This document shows, in pieces, positions 7,385-15,215 of a stretch of DNA of 25,020 bases. Source of the DNA: an uncultured Faecalibacterium sp. (GTDB lineage: Bacteria > Bacillota > Clostridia > Oscillospirales > Ruminococcaceae); NCBI GenBank assembly GCA_900765105.1, contig CAAFQM010000143.1:1-25020 (forward strand), read 5' to 3'. Numbering within the stretch: the stretch's first letter is position 1; every line of letters starts with the position of its first letter. A model generated the notes under the pieces. It did not search any database. It saw only the letters and a program-made list of their open reading frames with translations, and was not told where the DNA came from. The position numbers and the translations under genes were made by a program.

Positions 7385-7801
7385 ATGCATCACATCTGCA
7401 AAGCATTTTTTGTCGTTCTCGGCTGCATCAGCCTTGCCCTTGGCACCATCGGCATCGCGCTGCCCATTCTGCCCACCGTACCGTTCTACCTGCTCACCGC
7501 CTTCTGTTTTGCCAACAGCTCCCAGCGCCTGCACGACTGGTTCGTGCACACCACAGTGTACAAAAAATACATCGGCAGCTATTTCCGCCGCCACGGCATG
7601 ACCCGCAAGGCCAAATGCATCCTCATCGGCACCGTGACGGCCATCATGCTGCCGGGCTTCATCCTGATGGACAAGGTGCCCGTCGGCCGTGCCATCATGG
7701 CCATCGTGTGGGTGGGGCACATCGTCTATTTCGGCTTCAAAGTGCAGACCATCACCCAGGCCGAGGCCGACGCCGCAATGGCAGAAGCATTGGAAGAGTA
7801 A
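7385..7801 (+). CDS. YbaN/DUF454 family inner-membrane protein
   Basis: A 138-aa protein matching the YbaN (DUF454) family by LGxxxLxLGxIGIALPxLPTxPFxLLxAFCFA (residues about 12-43) followed by SSQRLHDWFVHTTVYKKYI and a basic loop (RRHGMTRKAK). Hydrophobic segments at about 5-45 and 77-115 predict a small integral membrane protein. The family's biochemical function is unknown to me. The ATG at 7385 follows a modest AAAGGA. It has its own upstream region with a terminator-like hairpin and a palindromic candidate operator, and ends at a strong terminator. It is divergent from the cobalamin adenosyltransferase gene. Confidence 0.85.
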   Translation: MHHICKAFFVVLGCISLALGTIGIALPILPTVPFYLLTAFCFANSSQRLHDWFVHTTVYKKYIGSYFRRHGMTRKAKCILIGTVTAIMLPGFILMDKVPVGRAIMAIVWVGHIVYFGFKVQTITQAEADAAMAEALEE

Positions 7802-7806
7802 ATGCG

Positions 7807-7838
7807 AAAAGAGGAGCAGCCACGGCCGCTCCTCTTTT
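7807..7838. terminator. Bidirectional terminator between the YbaN-family gene and glyA
   Basis: AAAAGAGGAGC pairs with GCTCCTCTTTT across a 10-base loop that is itself partly self-complementary. T-runs exist on both strands, suiting two convergent genes. Confidence 0.9.
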
Positions 7839-7856
7839 GCGTTTCAGACGTATTTT

Positions 7857-9110
7857 TTACTGGTACAGCGGGAACTCTTCGGTGAGTTTCAGCACGCGGG
7901 CGCTGATCTCGTCCTTCTTCTCGTCGTAGTGCCAGATGCAGTCGGCAATGCAGCCGGCAATGACCTTCATCTCCTCAGCGCCCATGCCGCGGGTGGTGAC
8001 AGCCGGGGTGCCCAGACGCACGCCGGAGGTGACAAAGGGGCTGCGGGTCTCGCCGGGGACGGTGTTCTTGTTGGCGGTGATGTGCACGCTGTCCAGACGG
8101 GCTTCCAGCTCCTTGCCGGTGCACTCCTCGTCGCGCAGGTCGATGAGCATCAGGTGATTGTCGGTGCCGCCGGACACCAGCTTGACGCCCCGGGCCTGCA
8201 GCTCAGCTGCCATGGCCTGTGCGTTCTCCACGATCTTGCGGGCATACTCCTTAAACTCGGGCTTGAGCGCCTCGCCGAAGCAGACGGCCTTTGCTGCAAT
8301 GACGTGCTCCAGCGGGCCGCCCTGGGTGCCGGGGAACACAGCGGAGTTGATGCGCTTGGCGATGATCGGGTTGTTGGTCAGGATCAGGCCGCCGCGGGGG
8401 CCGCGCAGGGTCTTGTGGGTGGTGGTGGTGACCACGTCGGCATAAGGCACGGGGCTCTGGTGATAGCCGCCTGCCACCAGACCGGCAATGTGCGCCATAT
8501 CCACCATCAGGTATGCGCCGTAGCCGTGGGCGATCTCAGCGATCTTCTGGAAATCGATAGCGCGGGGGTAAGCGGAAGCACCGGCCACGATCAGCTTGGG
8601 GCGCACCTTCCTGACCTGCTTTTCCAGCTCGACGTAGTCGATCACGCCGTCGGCATTGACGCCGTAGGACACGAAGTTGTAGTTCTTGCCGGACATGTTC
8701 ACCGGAGAGCCGTGGGTCAGGTGGCCGCCCTGCGACAGATCCATGCCCATGACGGTGTCGCCCAGATCCAGCAGAGCAAAGTAGACAGCCAGATTGGCCT
8801 GTGCGCCGGAATGGGGCTGGACATTGGCATACTTTGCGCCGAACAGCTTGCAGGCGCGCTCAATGGCGATGTTCTCCACCTCGTCCACATAGACGCAGCC
8901 GCCGTAGTAGCGCTTGCCGGGCAGACCTTCGGCATACTTGTTGGTCAGGATGCTGCCCATGGCTGCCATGACAGCCGGGGAAACGATGTTCTCGCTGGCA
9001 ATCAGCTCGATGTTCTGGCGCTGACGGGTCAGCTCGCGGTTCATTGCCGCTGCCAGTTCCGGATCGACCGTGTTGACCAGACCGATGGTGTCCATCATTT
9101 CATTGTACAT
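7857..9110 (-). CDS. glyA: Serine hydroxymethyltransferase
   Basis: This PLP enzyme converts serine and THF to glycine and 5,10-methylene-THF, the main entry of one-carbon units. The 417-aa protein has family motifs throughout: ELIASENIVSPAV (35-47), KYAEGLPGKRYYGG (58-71), LMVDMAHIAGLVA (201-213) and TTTTHKTLRGPRGG (228-241), with K233 as the PLP lysine. The start at 9110 (MYNEMMDTIG) follows GAGAGGGG; the methionine four residues later is an alternative. It has its own minus-strand promoter and is divergent from the cyclo-ligase/fchA/folD operon, with which it forms a folate cluster. No abnormality is seen. Confidence 0.96.
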   Translation of the reverse strand: MYNEMMDTIGLVNTVDPELAAAMNRELTRQRQNIELIASENIVSPAVMAAMGSILTNKYAEGLPGKRYYGGCVYVDEVENIAIERACKLFGAKYANVQPHSGAQANLAVYFALLDLGDTVMGMDLSQGGHLTHGSPVNMSGKNYNFVSYGVNADGVIDYVELEKQVRKVRPKLIVAGASAYPRAIDFQKIAEIAHGYGAYLMVDMAHIAGLVAGGYHQSPVPYADVVTTTTHKTLRGPRGGLILTNNPIIAKRINSAVFPGTQGGPLEHVIAAKAVCFGEALKPEFKEYARKIVENAQAMAAELQARGVKLVSGGTDNHLMLIDLRDEECTGKELEARLDSVHITANKNTVPGETRSPFVTSGVRLGTPAVTTRGMGAEEMKVIAGCIADCIWHYDEKKDEISARVLKLTEEFPLYQ

Positions 9111-9203
9111 AATTTTTACCCCTCTCAATTTCCGGGCAGAAGCACCCGGATTCCCTGATACAAAGCCACCCTGCTCCGCGCACGAACCGAATTGCTTTCC
9201 ATT

Positions 9204-9232
9204 ATCATAGCAGAAAGCTGCAGAATCTTCAA
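9204..9232 (-). promoter_or_regulatory. Promoter of glyA
   Basis: Minus-strand TTGAAG (9227-9232), 17-base spacer, TATGAT (9204-9209). The glyA start lies about 95 bases downstream. Confidence 0.6.
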
Positions 9233-9252
9233 CTTCCATTTTGCCGAAAGGC

Positions 9253-9281
9253 TTGCTTTTTTCGAATGAAGTGTTTATTAT
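9253..9281 (+). promoter_or_regulatory. Promoter of the cyclo-ligase/fchA/folD operon
   Basis: Plus-strand TTGCTT (9253-9258), 17-base spacer, TATTAT (9276-9281). It is divergent from the glyA promoter about 20 bases away, so one regulator could influence both. Confidence 0.6.
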
Positions 9282-9359
9282 ACTTGTATAAAAATGCGAT
9301 GTCTTTTTTGTGTATTTTTCAACTGTACTGCGGTTGAAGTGAAGCGAGGTGTTCTGTCC

Positions 9360-9932
9360 GTGACCATTGCCGAAGAAAAACAGCTTCAGCGCAAAGCAGG
9401 CCGTGCCGCTCGCAAGGCGCTTTCGCCCGACGAATGCGTTGCCGCAAACGCTGTTCTGTGCCGGACGCTCTGGCAACTGGAAGCGGTGCGCAATGCCCGC
9501 ACCATCCTGCTGTATGCGGCTTTCGGCGCCGAAGCCGACCTTGCCGCTTTTGCAGCCGAAGCGCAGGCGCGGGGCAAAAAGCTGGCCTACCCGGTATGCG
9601 GGGAGGAGTATTCCCTCACCGCAGCCGTGCCCGGCCCGGACGGCTGGGAGGTGGGGCAGTACGGCATCCGCACGCCCATCCCCGCCCGGTCGGAGCTTGT
9701 GCCGCCGGAAGCGCTGGATCTGGTGCTGGTGCCCTGCACCGCCTTTGACGCAGGCTGTTACCGGGTGGGCATGGGCAAGGGCTACTACGACCGCTATCTC
9801 CCCCGCTGCACGAACGCGGCAAAGATCGGCATTGCATTTGAAGTACAGAAGGTGCCCCGCGCAGCTGTGGACGAGCACGACCAGCGGTTGGACGCCTATG
9901 TAACAGAGAGGGGAATTTACACATGGAAATGA
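9360..9932 (+). CDS. 5-formyltetrahydrofolate cyclo-ligase (methenyl-THF synthetase)
   Basis: This enzyme uses ATP to return 5-formyl-THF, an inhibitory side product of serine hydroxymethyltransferase, to the pool as 5,10-methenyl-THF. The 190-aa protein has the family signature VGMGKGYYDRYLPR near its C-terminus, LVLVPCTAFD before it, and the N-terminal K/R-rich helix. The GTG at 9360 is preferred: GAGGTG lies 8 bases upstream, and the protein then begins at the usual helix (VTIAEEKQLQRKAGR). The frame extends to an ATG at 9294, but that would start almost at the transcription start and add an unrelated hydrophobic stretch. It overlaps fchA by 10 bases. Confidence 0.9.
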   Translation: MTIAEEKQLQRKAGRAARKALSPDECVAANAVLCRTLWQLEAVRNARTILLYAAFGAEADLAAFAAEAQARGKKLAYPVCGEEYSLTAAVPGPDGWEVGQYGIRTPIPARSELVPPEALDLVLVPCTAFDAGCYRVGMGKGYYDRYLPRCTNAAKIGIAFEVQKVPRAAVDEHDQRLDAYVTERGIYTWK

Positions 9933-10558
9933 TGGAAAAAAGCTGCGGGCAGTTTCTGGCAGAACTGGCCGGCAAAGCTCCCACACCGGGCGGCGGCGGC
10001 GCTTCGGCACTGGCGGGCGCAGCCGGTGTGGCGCTGGGCAATATGGTGGGCAGCCTGACCGTCGGCAAAAAGAAGTACGCCGCCGTGGAAGCCGACATTC
10101 AGGCGCTGAACGCCCGGGCCGAAGCTCTGCGCGGCGAGCTGGAAGCGCTGGTGCAGGCCGACGCTGAAGCCTTTGCGCCGCTGGCCGCAGCCTACGGCCT
10201 GCCGAAAGATACCCCGGAGCAGGCCGCACACAAGGCTGCCGTGCTGGAAAAAGCGCTGGATGCCGCCTGCGCGGTGCCGCTGCAGATCATGGAAAAATGC
10301 GCCGAGGGCATCACCCTTGCGGAGGAATACGCCGCCAAGGGCAGCGTACTGGCTGTTTCGGACGCAGGCTGCGCCGCAACGCTGTGCAAGGCCGCTCTGC
10401 AGGCCGCAAGCCTGAATGTGTTCATCAATACCAAACTCATGACCGACCGCAACTGCGCCGGTGCGCTGGACGCCAAGGCCGACAGCCTGCTGAACGAGTT
10501 TGTTCCCCGCGCGGATGCTGTGTTTGAATCTGTAATGCAGAAATTACGCAACAAATAA
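9923..10558 (+). CDS. fchA: Cyclodeaminase/cyclohydrolase family protein, probable methenyl-THF cyclohydrolase
   Basis: A 211-aa protein of the formimino-THF cyclodeaminase / FchA family, all-helical and cytoplasmic. The glycine-rich motif PTPGGGGASALAGAAGVALG (21-40) marks the folate-binding region, and GSLTVGKKKY follows as in the family. Members either remove ammonia from 5-formimino-THF (histidine or purine breakdown) or hydrolyse methenyl-THF to 10-formyl-THF, as in clostridial FchA. Lying between the cyclo-ligase and a folD that has lost cyclohydrolase residues, the second role is favoured here. The ATG at 9923 follows GAGAGGGG within the preceding gene's end. folD starts 13 bases after its stop. 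Confidence 0.87.
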   Translation: MEMMEKSCGQFLAELAGKAPTPGGGGASALAGAAGVALGNMVGSLTVGKKKYAAVEADIQALNARAEALRGELEALVQADAEAFAPLAAAYGLPKDTPEQAAHKAAVLEKALDAACAVPLQIMEKCAEGITLAEEYAAKGSVLAVSDAGCAATLCKAALQAASLNVFINTKLMTDRNCAGALDAKADSLLNEFVPRADAVFESVMQKLRNK

Positions 10559-10571
10559 TGAGGTAATTACA

Positions 10572-11426
10572 ATGGCAACGATTTTGAAAGGCGCGCCGGT
10601 GGTGGCCGCCATGAACGAGAAAAACGCCGCGCTGTGCGAACAGCTCAAGGCAAAGGGCGTCACGCCTACTCTGGCTGTAGTGCGTGTGGGCGAGCGGGAG
10701 GACGACCTCTCCTATGAACGCGGGGTCATGACCCGCTGCGGCAAGGTGGGCGTGGAGGTAAAGCAGTTCCTGCTGCCTGCCGGCGCATCGCAGGATGACC
10801 TGCTGAAGGTCATTGCAGAGGTGAACGCAGACGACGCCATCCACGGCTGCCTGCTGTTCCGTCCCCTGCCCAAACAGTTCGATGACCGCACCGTCCGCGC
10901 GGCACTTGCCCCGGAAAAGGACATCGACGGCATCACGGACGGCTCGCTGGCCGGTGTGTTCACCAATACCGACCTCGGCTATGCGCCCTGCACCGCGCAG
11001 GCCTGCCTTGAGATTTTGAAATATTACAACATTCCCCTCTCCGGCAAACGCGCCGTCGTGGTGGGGCGCAGCCTTGTGGTGGGCAAGCCTGCCGCCATGA
11101 TGCTGGACCGCGAGAACGCCACCGTGACCATGTGCAACTCCCGCACCCGGAACCTGCCGGAAGTGTGCCGGGAAGCCGACGTGGTGGTGGTCGCCATGGG
11201 CCGGATGGGTGCCGTGGGTGCCGACTGCCTGCGGGAAGGTCAGACCGTGGTGGATGTGGGCATCCATGTGAACGAAGAAGGCAAGCTCTGCGGCGATGTG
11301 CAGTTTGCGGACGCGGAACCCATTGTGGACGCCATCACCCCGGTGCCCGGCGGCGTTGGCACCGTGACCACCTCGGTGCTGGTGGGCCATGTGGTGCAGG
11401 CCGCAGCGAAAAAAGCAGGACTGTAA
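10572..11426 (+). CDS. folD: FolD-family methylene-THF dehydrogenase, probably lacking cyclohydrolase activity
   Basis: FolD normally oxidises 5,10-methylene-THF to methenyl-THF and then hydrolyses it to 10-formyl-THF. This 284-aa protein keeps the dinucleotide segment GKRAVVVGRSLVVGKPAA, the KDIDG aspartate (D119) and a C-terminal PGGVGTVTTSVL. Two catalytic positions differ. The lysine of the usual YxxxK is V52 (Y48-E-R-G-V52), and the glutamine of the usual QLPLP is F96 (LLFRPLP). Studies of human and bacterial homologues tie these residues, above all the lysine, to cyclohydrolase activity. FchA next door can supply that step. The RBS GAGG lies just before the ATG at 10572. A terminator follows. 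Confidence 0.88.
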   Translation: MATILKGAPVVAAMNEKNAALCEQLKAKGVTPTLAVVRVGEREDDLSYERGVMTRCGKVGVEVKQFLLPAGASQDDLLKVIAEVNADDAIHGCLLFRPLPKQFDDRTVRAALAPEKDIDGITDGSLAGVFTNTDLGYAPCTAQACLEILKYYNIPLSGKRAVVVGRSLVVGKPAAMMLDRENATVTMCNSRTRNLPEVCREADVVVVAMGRMGAVGADCLREGQTVVDVGIHVNEEGKLCGDVQFADAEPIVDAITPVPGGVGTVTTSVLVGHVVQAAAKKAGL

Positions 11427-11442
11427 CGCCCGACAACAGCAG

Positions 11443-11477
11443 AAAAGGCATCCGGCCAGAAGGTCAGATGCCTTTTT
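11443..11477. terminator. Terminator between folD and the convergent mraY-like gene
   Basis: AAAGGCATC (11444-11452) pairs with GATGCCTTT (11467-11475), flanked by A and T runs, so it can act on both strands. Confidence 0.85.
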
Positions 11478-11497
11478 CGTTTGTTCGGTTCAGAGCG

Positions 11498-12451
11498 TTA
11501 TCCGCGCACCAGAAGCAGCAGCAGAGCCGAAGCCACACACTGCAGGATCAGCCAGCGCGCCACCACCTGCTCGTCACTCCAGCCCTTGTTCTTGCGCACA
11601 TGGTCGTGCAGCGGGGTGCGGGTGTTCTTGAGGATGGAGATGTGCAGGAAACGCTTCAGGCTGATCTTGATGATGCCAAGGCTGCCGTCCACGATGAACA
11701 CGATGGCCGCCAGCAGGAAGGCGAAGGGATGGCCGCATTTCAGCGACAGCATCGCAATGAAGAAGCCCATGGCGCGGCTGCCGGCATCGCCCATCAGCAG
11801 GCTGGAGGGCTTTGCGTTCGACCACAGGTAGGCCAGCAGCGCACCCATGAACACGACACCGGCCGTGCCGTACTCGGCCAGCTCTGCCTTATAGGCCAGC
11901 AGGTAGGTGCCGATGGTCACCACTGCCACGCTGGCAGACAGGCCGTCCACGCCGTCGGTGCAGTTGACCACGTTGATGCTGGCCCAGATCAGGATGACGA
12001 TCAGCAGCAGGTACACCGCATAGGGCAGCGTGAAGCTCCACTGCAGGAACTGCACTCCGCAGCCGTTGAAGTTGAGGTAGGTCACACCGGCCACGGCAGC
12101 GATGACAAAGTCGATCAGACCTTTTTTGTACTCGTTCCATGCCGTTTCGGCGGCGTCGTCAAAGTAGCCGGAAAGCATGGATGCAATGAGCAGCACCGTG
12201 TAGATGATATACTCCACGCGGAACGGCAGGAACGCCAGCGACACCAGCGCGATGCACAGCACGAAGATCAGGCCGGAGCCGCGTGCCTTGCCCTTGGAGA
12301 GCGCACCGTTCACCGCAAATTCGCGGCCGTGGTCGTGGGGCAGTTTGTCGCGGAACACGGAGTCCATCAGAGCCGTGAGGGCAAACGCCAGCAGGAATGC
12401 CATTGCATCCACGCCGCGCTGCCCCACGGTGGAAAGCAGCAGATCGATCAT
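11498..12451 (-). CDS. mraY: MraY-family phospho-N-acetylmuramoyl-pentapeptide transferase
   Basis: MraY moves phospho-MurNAc-pentapeptide onto undecaprenyl phosphate, the first membrane step of peptidoglycan synthesis. The 317-aa protein has about ten hydrophobic segments and the family's active-site motifs: D98-D99 in GYFDDA, NVVNCTDGVDGLS (160-172), MGDAGS (220-225) and TPLHDH (279-284). The last is normally TPxHHH; here the middle histidine is D283. It is monocistronic, away from any mur/fts genes, divergent from a MATE gene. The ATG at 12451 follows AGAGGAA. The family also includes WecA/TagO-like enzymes, but NCTDGVDGL with the C-terminal histidine loop favours MraY. Whether it is the only MraY of the genome cannot be seen. 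Confidence 0.82.
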   Translation of the reverse strand: MIDLLLSTVGQRGVDAMAFLLAFALTALMDSVFRDKLPHDHGREFAVNGALSKGKARGSGLIFVLCIALVSLAFLPFRVEYIIYTVLLIASMLSGYFDDAAETAWNEYKKGLIDFVIAAVAGVTYLNFNGCGVQFLQWSFTLPYAVYLLLIVILIWASINVVNCTDGVDGLSASVAVVTIGTYLLAYKAELAEYGTAGVVFMGALLAYLWSNAKPSSLLMGDAGSRAMGFFIAMLSLKCGHPFAFLLAAIVFIVDGSLGIIKISLKRFLHISILKNTRTPLHDHVRKNKGWSDEQVVARWLILQCVASALLLLLVRG

Positions 12452-12487
12452 ATTCAAAGTTCCTCTTTCTTTCATCGTTGTGAGAGA

Positions 12488-12516
12488 AGTGTAACACTCT
12501 CCCCGGAAAAAATCAA
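12488..12516 (-). promoter_or_regulatory. Promoter of the mraY-like gene
   Basis: Minus-strand TTGATT (12511-12516), 17-base spacer, TACACT (12488-12493). Confidence 0.5.
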
Positions 12517-12544
12517 TCTCCCGCGGAGAAAAAGATGCCTTTGA

Positions 12545-12573
12545 TTGACTTTTTCCGGCACGGAACTTATAAT
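12545..12573 (+). promoter_or_regulatory. Strong promoter of the MATE transporter gene
   Basis: TTGACT (12545-12550), 17-base spacer, perfect TATAAT (12568-12573). It lies about 50 bases before the start codon. Confidence 0.75.
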
Positions 12574-12622
12574 AGTATATCAGTCTGTCAGGAACTGTTG
12601 TTTTTATTATAAAGGAGAAACC

Positions 12623-14041
12623 ATGTCCATTTCCCTCGAGCAGCTCTCGGCGCAGATGCGCCGGGGCGAACAGGTGCCGCTGCGCCATACCATGCAGGTG
12701 GTGCTGACGCTGAGCATTCCTTCCATCCTGCAGCAGATCGTTGTGACTGCCATGGAATACATTGATGCCGCCATGGTGGGCCATATCGGTGCCTCGGCCA
12801 CAGCGTCCATCGGCATCGTCAGCTCCAGCACATGGCTGCTGCACGGAATGCTGGCCGGGCTGTATATGTCCTTTGCCATTCAGGTGGCGCAATATCTGGG
12901 TGCTGACCGGCAGGACGACGCCCGGGGCGTGCTGCGGCAGTCCATGATCTTCAACCTTGCGGTGGGCTGCGCTGCCGCAGCCTTCGGCATCGGCATCAGC
13001 CGGTTTCTGCCCGGGTGGCTGGGCGCGGAGCCGAGCCTGCAGGCCGATGCATCCGCCTACTTTGCCATCTGGTCGGCTTCCCTGCCCTTTGCCATGGCCA
13101 TGGGCACCTACTCGTCCATGCTGCGTTCTTCCGGCGACGCACTGACCCCCGGCCTCATCAGCGTGCTCACCTGCGTGCTGGATGTGATCTTCAACTTCTT
13201 CCTCATCAACCCTACCCGGGAGATGCAGCTGTTCGGGCAGACGGTCAACGTCTGGGGCGCAGGGCTGGGCGTGCCGGGCGCAGCGCTGGGTACGGCGCTG
13301 GCCACCGTCATCAGCGGTGCGCTGACCCTTGCCATCCTGCTGCTGCGGGACGGCCCCCTGTGTATCCGCAAACCCGGTTCCTGGCGCATCACCCGCGCCT
13401 GCCTGCAGAACCTGTGGAAGGTAGGTGCCCCGCTGGCGGCCGAGCGCGCGGCGCTGTCCTCGGCACAGGTGCTGCTCATCCGGGTGGTGTCCGCGCTGGG
13501 CACCACCGCCGTTGCCGCCAACAGTCTGGGCGTCAGCGCCGAAAGCCTGTGTTATATGGCGGGCTACGGCATTCAGGACGCCGCCCTTGCGCTGGTGGGG
13601 CAGGCCGTGGGTGCAAACCGCCGGGACATGGCCAAGCGCTTTGCATGGCTTTGCACTGCCATGGGCGTAGGCATCATGGCCCTGACCGGCGTGGGCATGT
13701 TCTTCTTTGCGCCGCAGCTGATGGGCATCTTTACCGCAGACGCCGCCGTCATTGCGCTGGGTGCCCGGGTGCTGCGCATCGAAGCGCTGGCTGAGCCGAT
13801 GTTCGGCGCCAGCATCGTGGCAAGCGGCGCCATGCAGGGTGCGGGCGACAGCACCGGCTGCTTTGTGCTGAACCTTGTGAGCATGTGGGGCATCCGGCTC
13901 ACCCTCGCCACCCTGCTGGCTCCGAAATTCGGCCTTGTGGGCGTATGGTTTGCCATGAGCTTTGAGCTGACCATGCGGGGCGTGCTGTTCCTCATCCGCA
14001 TGGCAAGGGGCAAATGGCTGGAAAAAGGCGCTCTGGCATAA
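12623..14041 (+). CDS. MATE family efflux transporter
   Basis: A 472-aa, 12-helix Na+- or H+-coupled exporter of the MATE family, which removes drugs, dyes or cationic metabolites. It has the two-fold repeat of six helices. The N-half contains LSIPSILQQIVVTAMEYIDAAMVGHIG, the usual opening with MVG, and the second half begins near AAERAALSSAQVLLIRVVSALG. Length is normal. The ATG at 12623 follows AAAGGAGAAACC; the frame is open 26 codons upstream but covers the promoter. It is a single-gene unit, bounded by a strong promoter and a terminator. The substrate cannot be told from sequence. Confidence 0.9.
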   Translation: MSISLEQLSAQMRRGEQVPLRHTMQVVLTLSIPSILQQIVVTAMEYIDAAMVGHIGASATASIGIVSSSTWLLHGMLAGLYMSFAIQVAQYLGADRQDDARGVLRQSMIFNLAVGCAAAAFGIGISRFLPGWLGAEPSLQADASAYFAIWSASLPFAMAMGTYSSMLRSSGDALTPGLISVLTCVLDVIFNFFLINPTREMQLFGQTVNVWGAGLGVPGAALGTALATVISGALTLAILLLRDGPLCIRKPGSWRITRACLQNLWKVGAPLAAERAALSSAQVLLIRVVSALGTTAVAANSLGVSAESLCYMAGYGIQDAALALVGQAVGANRRDMAKRFAWLCTAMGVGIMALTGVGMFFFAPQLMGIFTADAAVIALGARVLRIEALAEPMFGASIVASGAMQGAGDSTGCFVLNLVSMWGIRLTLATLLAPKFGLVGVWFAMSFELTMRGVLFLIRMARGKWLEKGALA

Positions 14042-14060
14042 TTTCTTCCCGTGAAAATGC

Positions 14061-14096
14061 AAAACCGGGCAGACCGCAGTCTGTCCGGTTTTGTTC
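14061..14096 (+). terminator. Terminator after the MATE gene
   Basis: AAAACCGGGCAGAC pairs with GTCTGTCCGGTTTT (one G-T pair) around a CGCA loop, followed by a T-rich run. Confidence 0.88.
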
Positions 14097-14099
14097 TTT

Positions 14100-14127
14100 C
14101 AGAATAAAATTCTGCTGATATGATCAG
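14100..14127 (-). terminator. Weak terminator-like hairpin after ribU
   Basis: On the minus strand GCTGAT-CAT-ATCAGC is followed by AGAATTTTATTCT, itself palindromic. The stem is only 6 bp, so termination is uncertain. Confidence 0.35.
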
Positions 14128-14167
14128 CGTGAAACGGAGATTATTTCGAATCGTCCAGCCCGGCCGA

Positions 14168-14767
14168 TCACTTTCTGCCGTGCAGGATGGGAGAAAGCGG
14201 CTTGTAGATCAGTATGCACAGCACCGCATCCAGCAGACCCTTGACCAGCGTGAAGGGCATATTGAAGATGACCAGGCACTTGATGAGGCTGTCGGCCGAG
14301 GGCAGGATGGCCTGATACATCCCGAGGATGGCTTCCAGCGGCATGTGATAGAACTGCACATAGGCCGGGTAGGTGATGAAGTAGTTGGACGGCACGCTGA
14401 ACACAGCCATAGCGGCTGCGCCGGCAATGGCACCCAGAATGGCGGTCTTGCGGCTCTTGTGGCGCTTATAGACAAAGCCCGCCACAGCGGAGAACACCGC
14501 GCCCAGCATGAAGTTGCACAGCTCACCTACGCAGGCGGTGGAAGTGCCCTTGATGATGATGTGGAGCAGGTTCTTCATGAAGCTGATGGCCACGCCGTAC
14601 ACCGGGCCGAGGGCGAACGCACCCAGCAGGGCGGGCAGATCGGAAAAGTCCATCTTGACAAAGGACGGGATGAGCATCGGAAGGGGGAATTCGATGAACA
14701 TCAGGATAAAGGCCACCGCGCTGAGCATGGCGGCAACGGTCAGGTTGTGGGTCGTATTCTTTCGCAT
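14168..14767 (-). CDS. ribU: Riboflavin ECF transporter substrate-binding subunit RibU
   Basis: RibU is the membrane S component that binds riboflavin and works with a shared energising module (EcfA, EcfA', EcfT), which is not in this window. The 199-aa protein has about six hydrophobic segments. Its N-terminal sequence is typical of RibU: AAMLSAVAFILMFIEFPLPM, then KMDFSDLPALLGAFALGP. Assignment rests on these motifs together with an FMN riboswitch directly upstream on the same strand. The ATG at 14767 follows GGGGAGGA. A short hairpin (GGGGCGAACCCC) lies just before the ribosome binding site. Confidence 0.93.
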   Translation of the reverse strand: MRKNTTHNLTVAAMLSAVAFILMFIEFPLPMLIPSFVKMDFSDLPALLGAFALGPVYGVAISFMKNLLHIIIKGTSTACVGELCNFMLGAVFSAVAGFVYKRHKSRKTAILGAIAGAAAMAVFSVPSNYFITYPAYVQFYHMPLEAILGMYQAILPSADSLIKCLVIFNMPFTLVKGLLDAVLCILIYKPLSPILHGRK

Positions 14768-14851
14768 AGGTTTTGTCCTCCCCGGGGTTCGCCCCGTTCA
14801 AAAAATTGATTGGAAAGCCCTTTTCGCATGGAACTCGGAACGGGTAAGACA

Positions 14852-14895
14852 AACAGAAAAGCGCCCTGCTGCAACAAAAAACTGCAACAGGGCGC
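14852..14895 (-). terminator. Riboswitch-controlled terminator upstream of ribU
   Basis: On the minus strand GCGCCCTGTTGCA pairs with TGCAGCAGGGCGC (one G-U pair) and is followed by TTTTCTGTTT. It lies between the FMN aptamer and ribU, so ligand-dependent premature termination is expected. Confidence 0.85.
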
Positions 14896-14916
14896 GTAGA
14901 CACAAACGTTGTCTGC

Positions 14917-15033
14917 CGTTTCTTGCATCCGGACTATACCGTTGGTCCCGGAGTTGCACCGGGTCAGCACCCATCGTAAATGAGTGGTCGCGGACTTTAC
15001 CGCCAGTGGGGAATCTCACCCCGCCCTGAAACG
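14917..15033 (-). promoter_or_regulatory. FMN riboswitch (RFN element)
   Basis: Read on the minus strand, the RFN consensus is nearly complete: AGGGCGGGGTGAGATTCCCC, then CTGGCGGT, AGTCCGCGA, GACCCGGTG, CTCCGGGACCAACGG and TAGTCCGGATG. Closing helix P1 is formed by CGTTTC (15028-15033) and GAAACG (14917-14922). FMN binding should favour the downstream terminator and shut off ribU. The 3' strand of P1 can alternatively pair with a nearby CGTTT (just 3' in the RNA), giving a plausible switch helix. Confidence 0.96.
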
Positions 15034-15048
15034 AACTTTCTGGCACAG

Positions 15049-15077
15049 AGTATAGCGTGGCAGACCGGACTTGTCAA
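15049..15077 (-). promoter_or_regulatory. Promoter of the FMN riboswitch-ribU unit
   Basis: Minus-strand perfect TTGACA (15072-15077), 17-base spacer, TATACT (15049-15054). It lies about 16 bases before the riboswitch. Confidence 0.8.
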
Positions 15078-15135
15078 GAGGGCAATTCCGGTTTTGTGCA
15101 ATTTTTATCAAACTCGGTCTTTTTTTCCGCAGGCA

Positions 15136-15215
15136 AGCCGGGGCGGCGGTAACATTCTCCTCAGACATGAAATACGGGTTGCAGGTCATTCCATCGCCCG
15201 CCCTATTGCCCCGGA
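15136..15215. repeat. Shortened relative of the 1227-1458 element
   Basis: Positions 15178-15210 match the reverse complement of 1288-1320 at 30 of 33 bases, with 24 consecutive identities (15187-15210). Just before it, 15161-15182 resembles the reverse complement of 1416-1436 with one indel, and the preceding bases faintly resemble the right terminal repeat. The layout is that of the larger element with about 95 internal bases deleted. Confidence 0.6.

Noticed and set aside
7689..9158. Long plus-strand open frame opposite glyA
   Set aside because: Antisense shadow of serine hydroxymethyltransferase; the translation is a low-complexity G/A/H/V-rich sequence without motifs.
12452..14062. Minus-strand extension upstream of the mraY-like gene across the MATE gene
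   Set aside because: The frame stays open only because of composition; the promoter, ribosome binding site and family alignment place the start at 12451.
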